DNA from: Rhodocyclaceae bacterium
GTDB taxonomy: Bacteria; Pseudomonadota; Gammaproteobacteria; Burkholderiales; Rhodocyclaceae
Length of the DNA stretch: 7,650 bases
NCBI GenBank assembly: GCA_013821865.1
Contig: PNJM01000130.1
Span: 1-7,650, forward strand
Direction: 5' to 3'
Shown: positions 1 to 6,398 of the stretch, one piece after another
How positions within the stretch are numbered: position 1 is the first letter of the stretch
How the letters are laid out: every line of letters begins with the position of its first letter
Position numbers and translations under genes: made by a program
The notes under the pieces: model-generated
The model's database searches: none
What the model saw: only the letters and a program-made list of their open reading frames with translations
Told to the model about the DNA's origin: nothing

Positions 1-1101
1 CTCGAAGAAGGCCTTGGCGCCGTGCATCAGGCCGAGCGGCGGCAGCGCCATGGCGCCGTCCGGTGTGCGCTTCACCAGCATGCCCGAATCGAGCGAATCG
101 ACGATGCACAGCAACTCGACCTTGAAGGTCTTGTCGGCGGCAGCGCCGCTCAATTCCGCCAATAGATTTTCCGCCGCCGTCTCCGCCTGCAAATCGGCCA
201 TGTGCGCCTGCTTGGGCATCCAGTCCGGGCCCGGAAAGCTGCCGGCATCGCCCGCCACATAGACGCACTCGCGCCCCTCGACCCGGCAGTGCGCATCGGC
301 CTTGATGAGCCCGCCCGGCGAGCGCGGCAGGTCGGTGTTGTCGAACCAGGCGTTGCCGGTGAGGCCGGGCATGAAGACGATCAGGTCGGCGGCAAATTCG
401 CCGCCTTCGGTCTTCACCTTGTCCGCCTCGAAGCCCACCAGCTTGTGGCCGAGATGGGTGGCGATGTCGCGCCGCTTCATTTCATTGAGCAGGCGCTCGA
501 CGGCCTTCTCGCCGAGGCGATTGCCGGGATTCGGCATCGGGTTGAAGAACACCAGCTTGATCTTCTCGCGCCGCCCCTCGCGCCGCAATTGCGTGTCGAG
601 ACCGAAGAGAAATTCGAACATCGGCCCGCCGCGCATCGCGCTCGGTTCGTTCGGATTGCCGGCGAAGCCGAGGGCGATGGTGCCCTCCTGCATGGCCGCG
701 ACGCGGTCGCGCAGGCGCTCCACCGCGGCGATGCCCTCGCAGGGCGTGATGGCGTGCTCGATGCCGGGCAGCTTTTTGATGAAGCGGCCGCCGCAGGCGA
801 CGACTAGGCCGTCGTTCTGCACCGGCCCCGCCGTGGTGAGCACGGTGCGTCCGCCCTGCTCCAGGCCCGTCGCCTCGCCGGCGACGAAGCGGATGTCGTT
901 GCGCCGGAAAAAATTATCCAGAGGAATGCGCAGGTCTTCAGCCTTGCGCATCCCCGAAGGCAGCCAGATCAGGCTGGGCAGGAAGACCAGTTCCGGCCGC
1001 GGGCCGATGACGCTGATCTCGGCCTGCCGGTCGAGTTGCCGCAACCGGCGCGCCGCCGAGAGCGCGGCAAAGCCAGTGCCGATGATGCAGATGCGTTTCA
1101 T
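1..1101 (-). CDS. SQR-like FAD-dependent oxidoreductase (3' end cut by window edge)
   Basis: Pyridine-nucleotide-disulfide-type flavoprotein resembling sulfide:quinone oxidoreductase (SQR) and flavocytochrome c sulfide dehydrogenase (FCSD). Frame is open from ATG at 1101 to the left edge, giving 367 residues without a stop; SQRs are usually 370-430 aa, so little is missing. The N-terminal dinucleotide fold is GTGFAA at 8-13, the second FAD motif is VYVAGDAG at 280-287, and GGPMFEF at 158-164 matches the SQR GPxYEF region. Cysteines that align by eye with SQR redox positions are C121 (TPCEG) and C332 (LLCIVDS); the middle SQR cysteine, expected just before GGPMFEF, is missing. C103 sits where many relatives have Thr. 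The start lies 1 base after the TGA of the PLP enzyme gene (GAATGACATG), so translation is probably coupled. The oxidoreductase family is well supported; the substrate (sulfide, polysulfide or another thiol) is inference. Confidence 0.85.
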   Translation of the reverse strand, partial: MKRICIIGTGFAALSAARRLRQLDRQAEISVIGPRPELVFLPSLIWLPSGMRKAEDLRIPLDNFFRRNDIRFVAGEATGLEQGGRTVLTTAGPVQNDGLVVACGGRFIKKLPGIEHAITPCEGIAAVERLRDRVAAMQEGTIALGFAGNPNEPSAMRGGPMFEFLFGLDTQLRREGRREKIKLVFFNPMPNPGNRLGEKAVERLLNEMKRRDIATHLGHKLVGFEADKVKTEGGEFAADLIVFMPGLTGNAWFDNTDLPRSPGGLIKADAHCRVEGRECVYVAGDAGSFPGPDWMPKQAHMADLQAETAAENLLAELSGAAADKTFKVELLCIVDSLDSGMLVKRTPDGAMALPPLGLMHGAKAFFE

Positions 1102-1102
1102 G

Positions 1103-2272
1103 TCATTCCTTCAGGGCCTGCTCCAGATCGGCAATGAGGTCGGCCGCATCCTCCAGGCCGACGGAGAGGCGCAGCATGCCCTCCGAGATGCCGCGCCGCG
1201 TCCGTTCCTCCGGCGTCAGGCCGTGGTGGGTGGTGGTGGTCGGCTGCGTCACCAGGCTCTCGGCGCCGCCCAGGCTGGGCGCCAGGGCGAACAGCCGTAG
1301 CCGGTCGGCCGCGCGCGTGGCCGCCGCGCCGCCGCCCTTCACCTCGATGCTGAGCATGCCGCCGAAGCCCTTCATCTGGCGTTTCGCCAGGGTGTGGCCG
1401 TGGAAGCCGGGCAGTCCGGGATAGAACACGCGCTCCACCTGAGGATGCCGCGCCATCGCCTCGGCCACCGCCTGCGCCGTGGCGTTCTGCCGCTCGACGC
1501 GCACCACCAGCGTGCGCAGGCTGCGCGCGAGCAGCGAGGCGGTCTCCGGCGCCGGCATCTGACCGAGGTTCTTGCGCCAGTTCCACACCGGCGCCAGCAA
1601 TTCCTTGCTGCCCATGAGGGCGCCGGCGGTGATGTCGCTGTGGCCGCCGAGATATTTCGTCGCACTGTGCACGACGAAGTCGGCGCCGAGCTCCAGCGGC
1701 CGCTGGTTCACCGGCGAGGCGAAGGTGTTGTCCACCGCCAGCCGCGCGCCGTGGCGGTGCGCCAGGTCGGCGATTGAAGCGATGTCGAAGATTTCCATGC
1801 GCGGATTGGTCGGCGTCTCGAGGAACACCAGGCCGCAACCGTCGCGCAGGCGCGCTTCCAGCAGGTCCAGCTCGCTGCCGAGCAGCAGATGGGTGCGCAC
1901 GCCGAGCAGCGGCAACTGCGCGCCGATCAGCTCCAGCGTGCCGCCGTAGGCGTCGCCGATGCAGGCGATGCCTTCGCGGCCGTGCGTCATGAACAGCGCC
2001 GCCTCCGCCGCCATGCCCGAGCAGAAGGCCCAGGCCGCCTCCGCGCCTTCCAGCGCGGCGAGCTTTTCCTCCAGCGCGAAGATGGTCGGGTTGAGGCCGT
2101 AGCGGGTGTACAGGCTGCCCGGCTTGCGGCCGTCGACGACGTCGAGTAGATCGGCGGTCGAGGCGAACTTGAAGGTGGTGGTGTTGTAGATCGGCGTGTG
2201 CGGCGAACCGTGCGCATCGGCGATCTCGCCGGCATGCACGCACCGGGTAGACAGCCCCTGTTTCACATTCAT
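1103..2272 (-). CDS. PLP-dependent Cys/Met metabolism enzyme (cystathionine gamma-synthase/lyase family)
   Basis: 389-aa fold-type I PLP enzyme of the trans-sulfuration family, full length. Visible motifs: YTRYGLNPT at 56-64 (Tyr and Arg binding the PLP phosphate of the partner subunit), SGMAAEAA at 85-92, DAYGGT at 107-112 (Tyr stacking on PLP), ETPTNP at 152-157, DNTFASP at 181-187 (Asp to the pyridine nitrogen), SATKYLGG at 203-210 with K206 as Schiff-base lysine, SLGGAESL at 333-340 and MLRLSVG at 366-372 (Arg for the substrate carboxylate). The family includes cystathionine gamma-synthase, beta- and gamma-lyase, methionine gamma-lyase and O-acetylhomoserine sulfhydrylase. The residue after DAYG is Gly, where methionine gamma-lyases typically have Cys, so a classical methionine gamma-lyase is less likely. 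Which reaction it performs cannot be decided from sequence. A strong AGGAGG lies 6 bases before the ATG. It sits between a thioredoxin and an SQR-like gene, so it may make or consume sulfide or a thiol for them. Confidence 0.93.
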   Translation of the reverse strand: MNVKQGLSTRCVHAGEIADAHGSPHTPIYNTTTFKFASTADLLDVVDGRKPGSLYTRYGLNPTIFALEEKLAALEGAEAAWAFCSGMAAEAALFMTHGREGIACIGDAYGGTLELIGAQLPLLGVRTHLLLGSELDLLEARLRDGCGLVFLETPTNPRMEIFDIASIADLAHRHGARLAVDNTFASPVNQRPLELGADFVVHSATKYLGGHSDITAGALMGSKELLAPVWNWRKNLGQMPAPETASLLARSLRTLVVRVERQNATAQAVAEAMARHPQVERVFYPGLPGFHGHTLAKRQMKGFGGMLSIEVKGGGAAATRAADRLRLFALAPSLGGAESLVTQPTTTTHHGLTPEERTRRGISEGMLRLSVGLEDAADLIADLEQALKE

Positions 2273-2278
2273 AACATT

Positions 2279-2284
2279 CCTCCT
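2279..2284 (-). promoter_or_regulatory. Ribosome binding site of the PLP enzyme gene
   Basis: On the minus strand AGGAGG lies 6 bases upstream of the ATG at 2272, directly after the TGA of the thioredoxin gene. It is the strongest Shine-Dalgarno in the operon, so this gene may be translated more strongly than its neighbours and without depending on coupling. It fixes the start codon. Confidence 0.85.
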
Positions 2285-2285
2285 G

Positions 2286-2843
2286 TCAGGTGTTCTTCAG
2301 CAGCGCGCGCATTTGCGCGACGATGGCCGCTCCGTCGAAATCCCGCCCGCCGACGGCGCGCAGCGCCAGCCGGCCCTGCCTGTCGACGATGAAAGTCGTC
2401 GGCAGGCCCTTCACCGGCCAGCGCCGCATGGCGGCCGAATCGCGATCGAGCAGGATCGTCACGTCGGTGGCGCCGGTGAAGGAGAAGATGGTCTCGGCGT
2501 CCTCGCCGACATTCACCGCCAGCACGGCCAGTTCCGATGGCTTGAAGAGTTTCATGACGCGGCCGAGCGAGGGAAATTCGCGCCGGCAGGGCGGGCACCA
2601 GGTGGCCCAGAAATTCACCAGCACCAGGCGGCCGCGGTAGGCCGCCAGATCCACCGGCTTGCCGTCGACATCGGGCAGCGCCAGCGGCGGCGCGGCCGGC
2701 GTGCCGGCCAGCGGCGTCATGCCGCCGCCCTGCGCCGCAAGCGGCCCGGCGGCGAGCAGGCAGCCGAGTCCGGCAAGGCGAACCAGCGCGCGGCGGCGCT
2801 CAGTCGAGTGAAGCACAGGTGATGTTGTCGATGGCGATTTCAT
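2286..2843 (-). CDS. TlpA/ResA-like periplasmic thioredoxin
   Basis: 185-aa exported thiol-disulfide oxidoreductase of the AhpC/TSA-Redoxin-like TlpA/ResA group. An Arg-rich n-region (ERRR, 15-18) is followed by a hydrophobic stretch (about 19-37) ending in PLAAQ, consistent with a signal peptide. The mature domain has VNFWATWCPPCRREFPSL (76-93) with the redox motif WCPPC at 82-86, and the cis-Pro loop KGLPTTFIVD with P148. Known relatives reduce disulfides in cytochrome c maturation or serve dedicated periplasmic thiol partners. Start choice is uncertain: ATG at 2843 overlaps the upstream gene by 44 bases, and GTG at 2816 (residue 10) would overlap by 17 bases and give a more compact signal peptide; neither has a clear Shine-Dalgarno, so translation is probably coupled. 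C28 within the hydrophobic segment (LGCLL) is not a convincing lipobox. The gene sits directly after a secreted protein with two cysteines, a possible client. Confidence 0.88.
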   Translation of the reverse strand: MKSPSTTSPVLHSTERRRALVRLAGLGCLLAAGPLAAQGGGMTPLAGTPAAPPLALPDVDGKPVDLAAYRGRLVLVNFWATWCPPCRREFPSLGRVMKLFKPSELAVLAVNVGEDAETIFSFTGATDVTILLDRDSAAMRRWPVKGLPTTFIVDRQGRLALRAVGGRDFDGAAIVAQMRALLKNT

Positions 2844-3417
2844 GTTGTCGGTTCTTGTCGGAAAAACGCAGGGTGAGGCGGAACGGACCGGCGATGCGCC
2901 GTTCCAGCGCGGTCATGCCCATGATCCAGTCGCCCGGCGCGAACTCCTGCTCGGCCTGGAACTGCGCCCAGCGAAAGGCAATGCGCGCCGCCTGCGGCAC
3001 GCCCCGTCCGGCCCAGTTGGCGTCCCACTCATCCGGCAGCGTGAAACGCGCACCGCCCTGCCTGCCCGCGGCGCGCCAGTCGGCCAGGCGCAAGCGCAGC
3101 GGCCCCTTGCCGGCATTGCGCACCTCGAAGGAGAAGACGCAGGCATCGGCATACGGCGCGATGGCTTCCGCCGAAAAGCCGCGTGCCTGGTAGAAGGCCA
3201 GCACGGCAGGCCGCGTCAGGGCCGTGGCCTTGACTTCGACGCCGTCCCGCGCGCCGTGCCACGGGGACTGACTTTGCGCCGCGCCCGCCAGCATCGCCAG
3301 CGCCATGGCGCACGCCGCGAAACGCCATGCCTTCGGCGCAATGGGACGACGCGGCTCGGCCCGACCGGTTGGCTTCGGGGGCATGAGGTCTTCGGACGCG
3401 GAAGATCTGTCTGTCAT
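2800..3417 (-). CDS. Unrecognised secreted protein, 205 aa
   Basis: I do not recognise a family. The chain starts with a Pro/Arg-rich segment, then a hydrophobic stretch (about 33-48) ending in GAAQSQS, which looks like a signal peptide with cleavage near residue 48-50. The mature part, about 155 aa, alternates strand-like segments (CVFSFEVRNAG at 93-103; PFRLTLRFSD at 178-187) and resembles an immunoglobulin-like or beta-sandwich fold; that is only an impression. Two cysteines remain after cleavage, C93 and C201, near opposite ends, and could form a disulfide. Start: ATG at 3417 overlaps the amidotransferase stop in an ATGA arrangement. An internal ATG at 3384 (residue 12) would give a shorter, more usual leader, and neither has a strong Shine-Dalgarno. 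The gene overlaps the thioredoxin gene downstream, so the two are probably translated together. Its role is unknown; context suggests a periplasmic function tied to thiol chemistry. Confidence 0.75.
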   Translation of the reverse strand: MTDRSSASEDLMPPKPTGRAEPRRPIAPKAWRFAACAMALAMLAGAAQSQSPWHGARDGVEVKATALTRPAVLAFYQARGFSAEAIAPYADACVFSFEVRNAGKGPLRLRLADWRAAGRQGGARFTLPDEWDANWAGRGVPQAARIAFRWAQFQAEQEFAPGDWIMGMTALERRIAGPFRLTLRFSDKNRQHEIAIDNITCASLD

Positions 3418-4190
3418 TGCTGCTGCTTGGGCGGCCGGCTGCGGATTGTCGCGCGTCCGGCCATTTTGCCATGGCGGTACACTCGCAGTTCGCCCGGATC
3501 GAAAGCTGTCCACCCTTTTTCCCCGCCGAGGGGCTCCGTTGCCACCATGGCCAGGTCGGCGCAAGCGCCGTTCGGCCCGCCGGAACCGCGCCGGTCCAGA
3601 TAGTGAAGACGGTCGTGGCCGTAGGCAATCAGGTACTCGCCGTCCGACATCAGGAAGTTGAACTTGCCGAACGAGGCGATCAGCCCGCTCACCTCGGCGA
3701 GCGGCTCGACGCCGAAAAACGGATTCTTCCCGGCATGGCTGTCGAAATGCCGCGCGATGTGGCCGAGCAGGTGGCACAAGGCAAACTCGGAATCCGTCTC
3801 GCCCGTCGGGCGGCAGACCGGATTGCCGCTGCAACGCTCGATCTCCACGATATCCGGCACCAGTCCGTTGTGGGCGAACACCCATTCCCTGCCGCAGCAG
3901 GCGCGCCGGAACGGGTGGGTATTTGCGAACGTCCGCACGGGCGGGAAGCGCGCCTTGCAGACATGCGCCAGGATCAGATCCGATTGCGTTTCCACGCACA
4001 GGCGGGCGAACTGCCTGCTGCGGCAGGCCGGCGCAGGCCGCTTGCGAATCTCGAAACCGCCGCCGTCCCGCCAGGCCAGGCCCCAGCCATCGGGGTTGTC
4101 CGCCTCGCGGCCGCCGCGCTGGCGCAGCCTTTCCAGCGCCGTACCGGCAGTCACGGGTTGGCTGGCGCTCATGCCGAAGAGTTCGCACAT
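3414..4190 (-). CDS. Class II glutamine amidotransferase, YafJ type
   Basis: 258-aa N-terminal-nucleophile glutamine amidotransferase domain protein; the YafJ group is about 255 aa. After removal of Met, Cys2 of MCELFGMS becomes the catalytic N-terminal nucleophile, which fixes the start at 4190 although the frame stays open further upstream. Further family motifs: RQRGG at 23-27, NPDGWG at 32-37, NTHPF at 90-94, FAHNG at 105-109 (oxyanion Asn-Gly), GETDSE at 130-135 and the C-terminal WTAFDPGELRVY at 227-238. Anomaly: the segment that usually reads AHxRxAT, whose Arg holds the glutamine carboxylate in class II enzymes, reads AHVCKAR here (75-81), placing C78 at the Arg position. The protein is cysteine-rich (10 Cys). 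There is no synthase domain, so the ammonia acceptor or amide substrate is unknown. The start is 5 bases after the methyltransferase stop, and the stop overlaps the next ATG by 4 bases. Confidence 0.9.
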   Translation of the reverse strand: MCELFGMSASQPVTAGTALERLRQRGGREADNPDGWGLAWRDGGGFEIRKRPAPACRSRQFARLCVETQSDLILAHVCKARFPPVRTFANTHPFRRACCGREWVFAHNGLVPDIVEIERCSGNPVCRPTGETDSEFALCHLLGHIARHFDSHAGKNPFFGVEPLAEVSGLIASFGKFNFLMSDGEYLIAYGHDRLHYLDRRGSGGPNGACADLAMVATEPLGGEKGWTAFDPGELRVYRHGKMAGRATIRSRPPKQQQ

Positions 4191-4195
4191 TGCCG

Positions 4196-4852
4196 TCAGC
4201 CCCCCTGCGGCACGACATCCGCCGCCACGCCGATGAAGGCTCCGCAGCACGGCGACAGCCTGCCGAGCAGCGGCTCCGCACGCCGTGCCAGACCACCGCC
4301 GCCCGGCAGCACGATTCCGCTGCGCAGCGACAGGTTGCGCGCCGGCTGGCCGGCGAACAGATCGAGGACTTCGCGCCGCGTGTGCCAGTGCGCGCCACGG
4401 TAGGCACCGCGGCCGCCATGGCGGCCCTTGCCGAGCCAGAGCAGACTGCGCCGGTTGAGCAGACCGAGCGCGACGCGGCGGCGGGCGACGCGCAGCATTT
4501 CCGCGAGGGCGCGGCGCTCGTCCGACATGAAGCACAGTGCGGTCACGCCGATCACCAGGTCGAAACTGCGGTCGGCAAAGGGCAGCCGCGCAGCGTCAGC
4601 GACCAGATACGCTGCCTGGCCGCGGCCGGCGGCAAAGCGCACGGCGGCCGCATCCGTATCAGCACCGATTGCCGTGTTGATCGCCCCACCGCCGGCAAAG
4701 CATCGCGTGAAATGACCGGTGCCACAGCCGACGTCCAGGAGCGTTTCGCCAGCGCGCGGCTGCAGCAGTCGCACCAGCAAACCGTATTCGATGCCGCCGA
4801 TCCAGGCGCCGCGCGGGGTTTCATACCAGACATCGTATTGCTCCGGCGACAT
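4196..4852 (-). CDS. Class I SAM-dependent methyltransferase
   Basis: 218-aa Rossmann-fold methyltransferase of the Methyltransf_11/UbiE-like kind. Motif I is LLDVGCGTGHFT at 38-49; an acidic residue at the end of strand 2 (IGADTD, 62-67) should bind the ribose; VADAARLPF at 84-92 is motif II; and FDLVIGVTALCFMSD at 97-111 is the strand-4 region. The C-terminal third contains GAYRGAHWHTRREV (149-162) and ends with a short PCCGAF segment (201-206). No substrate-specific domain is visible, so the acceptor cannot be named. The small size and the position between an SQR-like flavoprotein and a glutamine amidotransferase would allow a thiol or small-molecule acceptor, but this is speculation. It is too short and lacks the look of the histidine methyltransferase EgtD. 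The ATG lies 18 bases after the flavoprotein stop, with only a weak GGCAGAA-like ribosome site. Confidence 0.9.
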   Translation of the reverse strand: MSPEQYDVWYETPRGAWIGGIEYGLLVRLLQPRAGETLLDVGCGTGHFTRCFAGGGAINTAIGADTDAAAVRFAAGRGQAAYLVADAARLPFADRSFDLVIGVTALCFMSDERRALAEMLRVARRRVALGLLNRRSLLWLGKGRHGGRGAYRGAHWHTRREVLDLFAGQPARNLSLRSGIVLPGGGGLARRAEPLLGRLSPCCGAFIGVAADVVPQGG

Positions 4853-4870
4853 GCGCGCATTCTGCCGGGC

Positions 4871-6022
4871 TCAGAATCTGCGGTACAGCCAATACTTTTC
4901 GTAGAGGATCTTGCCGGCGTGCCACATCAGGCTCGGCCCGCGCACTTCGACTTGGGGCGTCGGCTCGGCGTAGAAGTTGCCCTTGCCGATGCCGGCACGG
5001 CCGCCGCCGGCCTCGATGAAGCACATGCCGTAGCCGTCGAAGCGGCGCGATTGGCCCTTGCCGGTCCAGGCATGCGCGATGTTGGCCGCCACGGTTTCGG
5101 CCTGGCCGTGGGCGAAGACACCTGCCTTGGGCAGCGGCCGGCCCATCTTCAGCGGTATCGTGGTGATGTCGCCGATTGCGAAGACGCCGTCGAATTTTGT
5201 CTGCAGCGTATGCCGGTCGACGGGTATCCAGCCGGCCTCGTTGGTCAGCCCGGCCTCGCGCGCCACCGCCGGCGCCCGGTGCGGCGGCACGTAGAGCAGC
5301 AGATCGAAATCGGCCGACACGCCGTTGGCGAAGTCGATGCGGCGCGCAACGGAGTCGACAGTCTTCACCTGATGTTCCGGGTGGTAGGCGATGCCGCGCG
5401 CCTCGATCATGCCGCGCACTGCCGCACCGACTTCCGGCCCAGCCACGGCCATCGGCTGCGGCTCGGCGGCGAAGAACTTGATCGTCGTGCTGTCTCTCAA
5501 ACCACGGCGGCGGAGAAAGTCCTCCACCAGCAGGGCAGCCTCGTAGGGCGCTGCCGGGCACTTGTACATCGGCGCGGCAGTCAGAATGACGATGCGACCG
5601 CCGGTGAATTCGGCCAAGGCATCGCGCACGGCCGCCGCGCCCTCCAGGGTATAGAACGTCAGGCCGCCTTCGCTCAGGCCCGGTATTGTCTCCGGCGCGT
5701 ATTCGGCACCCAAGGCGACCACCAGCGCATCTGCGCCGATTGCCTGTCCGTCGATCTCGACCTGCCGGCCTGCGGGATCGATCCGCGTCACGCTGCCCTG
5801 ACGAAATTCGACGCCGCGCGCGGCCAGCCGCGCCAGGGGACGCGAGAAATCCGCCGGCGCCCGCTCGCCGACCATCAGCCAGAGCAGCGAAGGCGGAAAG
5901 AAATGGTCGGCTACGCGATCCACCGCAATGACGCGATCCGATTTCGGCAGCAGCTTGCGCAAGCTCTCGGCGGCAACTAGTCCGCCCAGACCGGCGCCGA
6001 GAACCAGCGCGGTGCGGCTCAT
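4871..6022 (-). CDS. Sulfide:quinone oxidoreductase / FCSD flavoprotein-like enzyme
   Basis: 383-aa flavoprotein of normal SQR length. The FAD fold starts at once with LVLGAGLGGLVAAESL (6-21); the second FAD motif is VFAIGDIT at 280-287. It has exactly two cysteines: C155 in MYKCPAAPYE, matching the CPxGPYE region of FCSD and the middle SQR cysteine, and C334 in GMCFIE, matching the C-terminal redox cysteine. In SQR and FCSD this pair takes sulfur from sulfide and passes electrons to FAD. The C-terminus (WHAGKILYEKYWLYRRF, 367-383) is aromatic and basic like the membrane-anchoring tail of monotopic SQRs, and no cytochrome subunit gene is seen, which favours quinone as acceptor. The frame continues upstream, but the ATG at 6022 begins directly with the FAD fold and lies 2 bases after the DsrE stop. 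Sulfide or persulfide oxidation is a strong inference; other small thiols are possible. Confidence 0.9.
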   Translation of the reverse strand: MSRTALVLGAGLGGLVAAESLRKLLPKSDRVIAVDRVADHFFPPSLLWLMVGERAPADFSRPLARLAARGVEFRQGSVTRIDPAGRQVEIDGQAIGADALVVALGAEYAPETIPGLSEGGLTFYTLEGAAAVRDALAEFTGGRIVILTAAPMYKCPAAPYEAALLVEDFLRRRGLRDSTTIKFFAAEPQPMAVAGPEVGAAVRGMIEARGIAYHPEHQVKTVDSVARRIDFANGVSADFDLLLYVPPHRAPAVAREAGLTNEAGWIPVDRHTLQTKFDGVFAIGDITTIPLKMGRPLPKAGVFAHGQAETVAANIAHAWTGKGQSRRFDGYGMCFIEAGGGRAGIGKGNFYAEPTPQVEVRGPSLMWHAGKILYEKYWLYRRF

Positions 6023-6024
6023 GA

Positions 6025-6378
6025 TCAGAACACCAGGACCTTCTCGGCCCCCTCGGTCCATTCGGTCAGCAGATCCATGGTGCCGCGCAAGGCGCCCTGC
6101 ACCAGGTCCGCGTCGGCAATGCCGCGCGCATCCATGCAGGTGCCGCACACCGCCACGGTGCCCTTGCGGCGGATCACCGCGCCGAGCATGTCACCGATAT
6201 TGTAAAAGCCGCTCGGTACCTTCTGCCCGCCCTTGGCGCAGGAGGCGGCGTCGCCCATGAGGAACACCTTCACCTCGGCTTCGTTGGTGTTGAGCAGCGA
6301 GCGGGCCAGGCGCAAGCCGTTGTAGCTGCGCTCGGTGCCGTAGGGTGGATCGTTGAGGATGAGGAGATAGGTTTGCAT
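6025..6378 (-). CDS. DsrE-family (DsrE/F-like) sulfur-relay protein
   Basis: 117-aa soluble cytoplasmic protein with the DsrE/YchN fold: it opens with MQTYLLILNDPPYG, then RSYNGLRLARSLL (17-29), VKVFLMGDA (37-44), a C47 loop and VAVCGTCMDARGI (75-87). C78 is at the same residue number as the active-site cysteine reported for DsrE and TusD, and C81 makes a CxxC-like pair. Family members carry sulfur as a cysteine persulfide. It is the first gene of the operon, with AGGGAG 6 bases before the ATG, and is followed after 2 bases by an SQR-like gene, so it may accept sulfane sulfur from that enzyme. No DsrF, DsrH, TusA or dsrAB genes are in the window, so this is a stand-alone DsrE-like protein and not proof of a reverse dissimilatory sulfite reductase pathway. 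Confidence 0.92.
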   Translation of the reverse strand: MQTYLLILNDPPYGTERSYNGLRLARSLLNTNEAEVKVFLMGDAASCAKGGQKVPSGFYNIGDMLGAVIRRKGTVAVCGTCMDARGIADADLVQGALRGTMDLLTEWTEGAEKVLVF

Positions 6379-6384
6379 AAATGG

Positions 6385-6390
6385 CTCCCT
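6385..6390 (-). promoter_or_regulatory. Ribosome binding site of the DsrE-like gene
   Basis: AGGGAG on the minus strand, 6 bases before the ATG at 6378. It supports this start and marks the first cistron of the operon. Confidence 0.75.
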
Positions 6391-6398
6391 AAAGATTG

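Noticed and set aside
202..1300. Two long plus-strand frames opposite the first flavoprotein gene
   Set aside because: The minus strand encodes a clear FAD-binding SQR-like protein through the same bases; the plus-strand translations have no family features.
1098..2243. Second long minus-strand frame across the PLP enzyme gene
   Set aside because: It is a frame-shifted, Arg/Ala-rich shadow of the PLP enzyme gene; only the frame at 1103-2272 shows the PLP motifs.
2800..4419. Open frame giving a 539-residue product that ends in the secreted protein
   Set aside because: The N-terminal part is an off-frame reading of the methyltransferase and amidotransferase genes. The genuine gene begins at the ATG at 3417 (or 3384), where a signal-peptide-like segment follows.
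3923..5980. Very long open frame on the plus strand (about 685 codons)
   Set aside because: It lies antisense to the amidotransferase, methyltransferase and SQR-like genes, which carry clear family motifs. Its translation is low-complexity and Arg/Ala-rich with no recognisable domain, as expected for a GC-rich antisense frame.
6025..6378. Evidence for a full reverse dissimilatory sulfite reductase (dsr) locus
   Set aside because: Only one DsrE-like gene is present; no dsrF, dsrH, dsrC, tusA or dsrAB-like frames are seen in the window.
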